Source: Pedobacter cryoconitis
GTDB lineage: Bacteria; Bacteroidota; Bacteroidia; Sphingobacteriales; Sphingobacteriaceae
Length of the DNA stretch: 64,000 bases
Direction: 5' to 3'
NCBI RefSeq assembly: GCF_001590605.1
Contig: NZ_CP014504.1
Span: forward strand, 4,712,001 to 4,776,000
In this document: piece after piece, positions 58,846 through 64,000 of the stretch
Position numbering within the stretch: the stretch's first letter is position 1
Layout of the letters: every line of letters begins with the position of its first letter
Notes under the pieces: model-generated
Databases searched by the model: none
Told to the model about the DNA's origin: nothing
The model's input: the letters and a program-made list of their open reading frames with translations, nothing else
Position numbers and translations under genes: made by a program

Positions 58846-59146
58846 ACAAAGATGCCGTTATGATGTCAACCTCTGTTTTAACTGCTGCGACAAGCGCATT
58901 ATCACATTCTGTGTTACTGAATGATATATTGATATTCGTTCCATTTTTTGAATACGAAAAATAGCATTGCGTTTCTCCAGATACCGAATCAATATTCGAC
59001 TGTACACCATTGACTTGCACATCATTCACCTGTTTTTCACTTTCGAAAGAGTATTGGAAACTTAATTTCCAGCCTTTGAAGTCCATTGAATCATTTTTTT
59101 GGGTTCGGGTAGATACATTGACCCTTTTTTCTGTTGTAGTAGCCAT
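58844..59146 (-). CDS. Phage late protein, unknown
   Basis: A 100-residue protein without signal or TM. It has beta-like alternation (FKGWKLSFQYSFESEKQVND, ETQCYFSYSKNGTNINISFS). It is the last gene of the tail transcript, 4 bases after the 59151 gene, and ends at a strong terminator. No family recognised; by position it may be a small tail-fibre accessory or surface protein. Confidence 0.65.
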   Translation of the reverse strand: MATTTEKRVNVSTRTQKNDSMDFKGWKLSFQYSFESEKQVNDVQVNGVQSNIDSVSGETQCYFSYSKNGTNINISFSNTECDNALVAAVKTEVDIITASL

Positions 59147-59150
59147 ATTG

Positions 59151-59456
59151 TTATTTATTTAAATTTTCTAATTTGGTTGTTAAGTAATTTTTCAGTGCAT
59201 TGTGTGCTGGGGTACCTAATAATTTTGTTACCTCAATCGCATTAATTAATAGATTAAGCTCTTCTATGGATAACTCTGTTATTTTTTCAGATTTATAGGA
59301 GTGATAAATTTTACTTCCCAATTCAGATAGAGGAATGTCGCCACCTATGTAAATCGTGTTCCCAAACCCTTTAACCCATTGATCAGGAAGAGCTAATTCA
59401 GTCCCTTCTAAATCCTTATAGATGACTTCTTTGAAGTCTAATATTATTGTTTTCAT
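59151..59456 (-). CDS. Phage late protein, unknown
   Basis: A 101-residue soluble protein (MKTIILDFKEVIYKDLEGTE) with an acidic, helical C-terminal half (ELSIEELNLLINAIEVTKLL). It lies 29 bases after the tail-fibre gene and 4 bases before the 58844 gene. No family recognised. A tail-fibre assembly or accessory role is possible from position. Confidence 0.65.
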   Translation of the reverse strand: MKTIILDFKEVIYKDLEGTELALPDQWVKGFGNTIYIGGDIPLSELGSKIYHSYKSEKITELSIEELNLLINAIEVTKLLGTPAHNALKNYLTTKLENLNK

Positions 59457-59485
59457 ATATTTGTTTATCTGTTTGCTTTTAAATA

Positions 59486-62400
59486 TTACTGGTTTATCGG
59501 TGGGTTTTGACTAGAATTAAATCTTCCTCCTCCGACTAAAATACCGCTTGATACTTTAATGCCCCAATAATTTGTACTGTCATACTGTGACAATCTGATA
59601 TAACCATTTAGACCCATTTCGCTACCAACCCTTATATTCCCTTTTATTATATCGATTGCTACATTATTGTTTGTACCGGAGCATTCAACTGTAATCGCAA
59701 CATTTTCATTTGCAGGGGTTGTAAATATTGTATTTCTAAATTCAGCTGTTCCAGAGGACGTATCTAACCCTGGAATAGAAGAACCAGCACTACCAATTCT
59801 TGAAAAAAAGACACCTCCATTTTGTCCCGCTCTATAGTGGAATAATTGATTATTAATAGAATCCATTACAAACTCACCTGAAGATAATTTGTTACTACCA
59901 ATAGTAAATCCCCCAATACTTCCAGTTGTGGCGTTTATGGTGCCAGTTATGTTAGCATTAACAGCAGTCAATAATCCGGCACTGGTTACAGAAAACAAGC
60001 CATTTGATGAAGTAATAGCGTTATTCTGAATCAAAATACCTCCAATTGTACCTTTTGTAAAGTTTAGATCCAGCCCCGTAATGTAACCGACATTAATCAC
60101 ATTGGCTCTTACGTGAGCAGCATCAACTGAAAATGTAACTACACTGCCGTTATCTATAGTCGTTACCCCCTGTGCTGCGGCCAAAGCAATTGATCTATAA
60201 GCCATTGTTTTTAATTGCCCTGTCAGATTATTGTAGGCGGTATTTGCTGATGTCACAGCGTTATTGTAGGCTGCGGTAGCTTTATTACTTGCATCAGCAG
60301 CTGCTGCTATCTGAGCAGCCGAGGCTGCGGAATTTGATACTGTATTTGCATAAGTATTTGATGCTGATACAGCAGTATTGTAAGCATTATTCGCTTTAGT
60401 TTGAGCATCCGTACTGGCACCGGACAAAGCATTAGCTTGAGCAGCATTTGCCTTTGTTGTGGCTACGGAATCAGCAAATACATTAGCCTGGGCTAATGCT
60501 TGATTTGCTTTTTCTGTAGCATCACGTGCTACATCTTCAGGAGAAGGTTTTATCGTTGTTGCCTTGTTGCCTTCTTCAATCTGTATAGTAGAATACTCTA
60601 CAGTATTTCCGACATATCCAGATCCACCAATGATTAGTGCAATATTTCCAGAATCTATTGTTGTAAATGTTAAAGAGATCACGCCCCAGCTAGTTGTTGC
60701 TGTAGCAGGCAAATACCCAGACTGAACAAGTGTTTGGTTGCTTTGAAACACTGATAACTTAGCACCGAAATCAGCTAAATTTCCATTTACTAATTTATAC
60801 CTTAATGATAACGTGTATTGCTTACCTCCAATTATAGGTATTGATAAATCAGCCCCAATAAACCTGTAATTATTAAAATTCAAGTTAGTTAAGGTTGTAA
60901 TCAAGTAAGACCCACTTGATGTTTTTACGATACTACTCCCCCCGGAATAGTCACTTCCGCTAAATATTAGGTTGGAGTAGTTTTTTAATAAGTTAACAGC
61001 ACCAATTTTAACATCAGCAACGGTTTTATCTATACCTTTTTGAACATCATTAAAAGAAGGGGACCAGTCACCAGCTTTATTCCCTAACTCCATTTTCACA
61101 CCATCCAAAAGAAACCAGGCTGGTGTAGTGGCATCGAATCTTACTGCTACGGTAGTTACTCCCGCTGGTGTTGTAAATGTTACTCCTGATCTCTTGCCCC
61201 ATAAACCATCTATATTTAAATTAGTGACAGGAATAGTACTATATGTGCTGTTACTATATGCTAACGTAATATTTAATGTATTTCCCGCATAAGGCAGAAT
61301 AGAATAGAAAGAAACTGTATACTGAGTATTTGATGATACATTTATTTTTGGCATCTGAAAATAAAGTACAGCACTATTTCCTAAGTTGGTTGTAAACAAA
61401 AAATAGGTTCCTAATTTTGCCTTAATCCCCCCATATTCATCTGTCAATTTAGGTGTACAGTTAAAGGTAGTTTCAAAAACAGGTAAAGCTTCAAAATTAC
61501 CGTCTGACAATAGGTTTGTTCCTCCAACCTGAATATTATCAACCAGGCTCTTTGCCACATCATTGATAAGCTTCAATAATGCTATCTTAGCATCATAGTA
61601 GGTTTTAAATGTAGCCCTGAAAGTTGAGCCAACTATAACTGTATTTACAGTCATGCTTACTAGCAAAGGAGTAATGTAAGTGTTCAGGTTGCTATAAGCG
61701 GTATCATAAGCCACGGTAGATATCGTATAAGTACCGGCACTCGCATTTACAACCGGCTTTTCCCCTTGGATTATTTGCCATTCTTTAAGCACGTCCTGCT
61801 TTTCAGAGGGTGTTAACAGATTATCGTTTGCTATATCAGTAAGCAAGTTGTTGGCAGTTGTGGCCGAAGTCTGAGCATTATTTGCAGCAGTTTGAGCCGC
61901 TGCTGCGTTACTAATGGCAGTATTTGCCGAAGATTGTGCGGCATCTGCTATCTGCTTAGCCTTATCACTTATCAGCTTTAATAATGCAACTTTACTATCG
62001 TAATATGATTTAAAGGTTGTTCTAAAGGTTGCTCCTACAATAACACTATTCGTTGTCATCGACGCCAATAATGGAGTAATATAAGTATTGAGCGTATTAT
62101 ATGCCGTATCGTAAGAAGTAGTCGCGATTGAATAAGTGGTAGCACTCGCATTCACTATCGGTTTTTCACTCTGGATAATTTGCCATTCTTTCAATATGTC
62201 TTGCTTCTCACCAGGCATAAGGAGATTGTCATCAGCAATATTAGCCAGTAAATTGTTTGCGGTTGTGGCGCTTATTTGCGCATTACTTGCAGCATTTTGA
62301 GCTGTCGCTGCATTTGTTAAAGCATTTGTGGCTACAGTGTCAACATCCTTGACATCCTTTAATGTACCAGCACTACTTCTAAAATTTATCTTGCCAAATA

Positions 62401-64000
62401 TTGTGCTGTTATCCAGGTCAAAACCTGTAAGTCCATCACGTGAAATTATCTTACCAATTTTAATACGGGCAGCAGTGATATCCGCAATACCATTGGTAAA
62501 GTCAGAATTACGGTATCCATCCAGAACAGGATAAATTACACCAGCTAAAAACATCCAGAAACCAGCAACATCTTCTGGTTTAATTTGATCGATGGTAATT
62601 ACAAAAGTTCCAGACTGATTGGTTTTTGAACATTTACAATAGACATAATACAGCTTATCTGGGATCAACCCAGATTGAGCCACTGGCTGTAGTTGCCAGA
62701 TATTTTGATTACCTGGATTAGCATATTCAAAATGGACCAGCTCCCCAAGAGATATTGACACTGAGTTCGCATTTCCACCATAGTTATCAGTTATGTATAC
62801 TTTATTAAGTCTGAAGTTCTGCGATTTAGTTCCTATAATAGCAAGTAATGTAGTTAATACACCTACATCATACCTATCAGCATCAAGCTTGCCATCTGGA
62901 TTGAATATGCTGAGTTCAAATGCCCGCAGATTTTGAACCCCACGCTTTGCAAGAACCTCACTTTTTCGATCAATCTCCTGAACTTGTTTATTTGCCTGGA
63001 TAACATCAGCAATTAATTTGACTGTTTTATCGTAACGGATCTCGTTACCTATGATCGCAGTTATATCATACCTATTTACTAAAGGGAAAGTAATCTCAGT
63101 GAACCTTAATACTTCATCTACCGCCCAATCAGTATCCTTAACAGTAGCACGATCGCCAGCTCTTAACTTTGTATTACTATCACGTAATACTTTCGGATCT
63201 GGTTTAGCTCCGTATAATAATCTCTGAAATTCATTTTCATTAAGGAACTTTAGCGTTTCAGTTCTTAGGTCATTTTCTGAACGTGTCACATATTCAGCAG
63301 GCATATTCATATCCAGTAACGTGAACTTATTTCCGATCTCCGGAAGATTCAAATCATTGGGACGGATATATCCATTAGTATCAGTGCTATTGATCAGGGT
63401 GATTGTCCTGGTAGCATGAACGTATGAATCGATTTCAAACTCATTACCCGTAAGTATGCCTGTAAGAAATGACACCTTAGCCTTAACACCTTCCTGTAGA
63501 AAATTATTGATATTAAAATCAATTGAAGTATCTGTTATGGTGGTAGATATAATTTTATTTGCTGAGTCCCTTAAAACAGTTGTAGCAGTAATTGTACCCT
63601 TAAATTGTGGAAATATATTTTCATTAATATAACGGCCTTCCTTTACTCTTTGAGTACCAACTGTCACGCCAGGAGTTTGTACAAATTCACCTTCAAATAT
63701 TAAGTTATTATAAAGACCGCCCCTGTATTTTGAGGTAATATTACGTGTACCACCTTGGCCATAAGCACGGGTAATTACATTTTTGCTTGCATCAGGAGAT
63801 CTTTTAATTTGATGAAGTCCTTTGCCTCTGCCTAATTCGAATACCAATCCAGTATCACGGCCAATAGACTCAACCATTTTAAGGCCCTTACCTTTTACGT
63901 CCCACTCTAATCCGGTTGCCTCAGATATTATATCAAGAGCGGTTCTTACATAGGTGAAGTCATATTCTATAGTAACAGGCTCTGTATTGTCAACTTCAAT
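59486..64000 (-). CDS. Large phage tail/fibre protein, 5' end outside the window
   Basis: The frame is open from the stop at 59486 to the window edge, so the gene's start lies beyond 64000; the ATG at 63877 is internal, since 41 more in-frame codons precede it (including YVRTALDIISEATGLEW). The visible 1504 residues have, from that ATG: a tail-protein region (1-510) of the type found at siphovirus tail tips; two tandem copies of an about 135-residue unit (about 530-800); two CBM-like jelly-roll modules starting GGTNLLSDGNFE and GAVNLLKNYSN (about 800-1100); an Ala/Asn-rich coiled-coil stretch (about 1110-1220); and a C-terminal tip (1230-1463). It likely recognises the host surface. Confidence 0.85.
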   Translation of the reverse strand: MEVDNTEPVTIEYDFTYVRTALDIISEATGLEWDVKGKGLKMVESIGRDTGLVFELGRGKGLHQIKRSPDASKNVITRAYGQGGTRNITSKYRGGLYNNLIFEGEFVQTPGVTVGTQRVKEGRYINENIFPQFKGTITATTVLRDSANKIISTTITDTSIDFNINNFLQEGVKAKVSFLTGILTGNEFEIDSYVHATRTITLINSTDTNGYIRPNDLNLPEIGNKFTLLDMNMPAEYVTRSENDLRTETLKFLNENEFQRLLYGAKPDPKVLRDSNTKLRAGDRATVKDTDWAVDEVLRFTEITFPLVNRYDITAIIGNEIRYDKTVKLIADVIQANKQVQEIDRKSEVLAKRGVQNLRAFELSIFNPDGKLDADRYDVGVLTTLLAIIGTKSQNFRLNKVYITDNYGGNANSVSISLGELVHFEYANPGNQNIWQLQPVAQSGLIPDKLYYVYCKCSKTNQSGTFVITIDQIKPEDVAGFWMFLAGVIYPVLDGYRNSDFTNGIADITAARIKIGKIISRDGLTGFDLDNSTIFGKINFRSSAGTLKDVKDVDTVATNALTNAATAQNAASNAQISATTANNLLANIADDNLLMPGEKQDILKEWQIIQSEKPIVNASATTYSIATTSYDTAYNTLNTYITPLLASMTTNSVIVGATFRTTFKSYYDSKVALLKLISDKAKQIADAAQSSANTAISNAAAAQTAANNAQTSATTANNLLTDIANDNLLTPSEKQDVLKEWQIIQGEKPVVNASAGTYTISTVAYDTAYSNLNTYITPLLVSMTVNTVIVGSTFRATFKTYYDAKIALLKLINDVAKSLVDNIQVGGTNLLSDGNFEALPVFETTFNCTPKLTDEYGGIKAKLGTYFLFTTNLGNSAVLYFQMPKINVSSNTQYTVSFYSILPYAGNTLNITLAYSNSTYSTIPVTNLNIDGLWGKRSGVTFTTPAGVTTVAVRFDATTPAWFLLDGVKMELGNKAGDWSPSFNDVQKGIDKTVADVKIGAVNLLKNYSNLIFSGSDYSGGSSIVKTSSGSYLITTLTNLNFNNYRFIGADLSIPIIGGKQYTLSLRYKLVNGNLADFGAKLSVFQSNQTLVQSGYLPATATTSWGVISLTFTTIDSGNIALIIGGSGYVGNTVEYSTIQIEEGNKATTIKPSPEDVARDATEKANQALAQANVFADSVATTKANAAQANALSGASTDAQTKANNAYNTAVSASNTYANTVSNSAASAAQIAAAADASNKATAAYNNAVTSANTAYNNLTGQLKTMAYRSIALAAAQGVTTIDNGSVVTFSVDAAHVRANVINVGYITGLDLNFTKGTIGGILIQNNAITSSNGLFSVTSAGLLTAVNANITGTINATTGSIGGFTIGSNKLSSGEFVMDSINNQLFHYRAGQNGGVFFSRIGSAGSSIPGLDTSSGTAEFRNTIFTTPANENVAITVECSGTNNNVAIDIIKGNIRVGSEMGLNGYIRLSQYDSTNYWGIKVSSGILVGGGRFNSSQNPPINQ
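61550..62320 (-). repeat. Tandem duplication inside the tail-fibre gene (405-base unit)
   Basis: Two adjacent copies of a 135-codon unit: ATTANNLLANIADDNLLMPG in the first and ATTANNLLTDIANDNLLTPS in the second, each followed by GEKQDILKEWQII- or SEKQDVLKEWQII-type segments, then PLLASMTTNSVIVGATFRTT or PLLVSMTVNTVIVGSTFRAT. Equivalent points are 405 bases apart (62224 and 61819). The boundaries given are approximate. Confidence 0.85.

Larger units (their letters stand above)
56833..64000. mobile_element. Prophage, one end only (tail and lysis genes)
   Basis: From the tRNA-derived att site to the window edge all genes are phage-like and on the minus strand: a huge tail/fibre protein, two small late proteins, then endolysin, holin candidate, small protein and spanin candidate. 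This is the normal end of a late operon next to the attachment site distal to the integrase. Integrase, capsid, terminase and regulators must lie beyond 64000. Confidence 0.85.

Noticed and set aside
63875..63877. ATG at 63877 as the start of the tail-fibre gene
   Set aside because: The frame stays open for 41 more codons to the window edge with protein-like sequence and no RBS before this ATG.

Overview
The window looks like a chromosome segment of a Bacteroidota bacterium, most likely a Sphingobacteriaceae/Pedobacter-type organism. Several independent signs agree: an adjacent SusC/SusD pair, a CarB that lacks the C-terminal allosteric domain, a TPP-riboswitch-controlled TonB receptor, many 'SCKK'-type lipoproteins, a moderately AT-rich composition with weak Shine-Dalgarno signals, and recurrent promoters of the Bacteroidota type (TTG-N19-TAnnTTTG).

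Layout. 1-6.9 kb: 3' end of a Kup potassium transporter, a HEIGH-type metalloprotease lipoprotein, carB and a small lipoprotein. 6.9-11.7 kb: a vitamin region with pnuC, a NadR-like kinase and a 50-residue ORF, then a TPP riboswitch with its own promoter driving a TonB receptor and thiE. 11.7-14.8 kb: an MFS exporter and an ABC exporter, convergent. 14.8-20.1 kb: a translation/nucleotide block on the minus strand, rplM-rpsI-rpsB-tsf, then nagA, then pyrH-frr. 20.1-35.2 kb: housekeeping and envelope genes, including a beta-CASP RNase-like protein, MscS channel, methyltransferase, flavin monooxygenase, PepT, an M14 peptidase, rhomboid, dipeptide epimerase, rhodanese, DUF4407 and M28 peptidase. 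35.2-41.3 kb: GNAT, a degenerate thiamine-pyrophosphokinase-like protein and a SusD/SusC pair without any carbohydrate-active enzyme nearby. 41.7-49.6 kb: a LytS/LytTR two-component system followed by a complete tripartite RND efflux pump. 49.6-56.5 kb: YitT, an S41 protease, an expansin/barwin-like lipoprotein, a YgiB/YgiC-like module, a zinc alcohol dehydrogenase and a small secreted protein.

56.8-64.0 kb: the end of a prophage that continues beyond the right edge. Its chromosomal junction is a 20-base 3' fragment of a minus-strand tRNA gene, still followed by the tRNA's terminator. All visible phage genes are on the minus strand: a very large tail/fibre protein (5' end cut by the window), two small late genes, a terminator, then a lysis cassette. 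The cassette reads endolysin (with an apparent frameshift in an A9 run), a one-TM holin candidate, a 51-residue secreted protein and a lipoprotein with a C-terminal TM segment that has the topology of a unimolecular spanin. The last three are joined by ATGA overlaps.

The most notable signals are in the prophage lysis cassette (frameshift, overlap-coupled small gene, u-spanin candidate, paired dyads upstream), in the riboswitch expression platform (short upstream ORF and a hairpin at a non-ATG start), and in several promoters whose -7 box lies only 4-5 bases before the start codon, suggesting leaderless transcripts. I see no CRISPR array, no complete insertion sequence, no rRNA and no intact tRNA.
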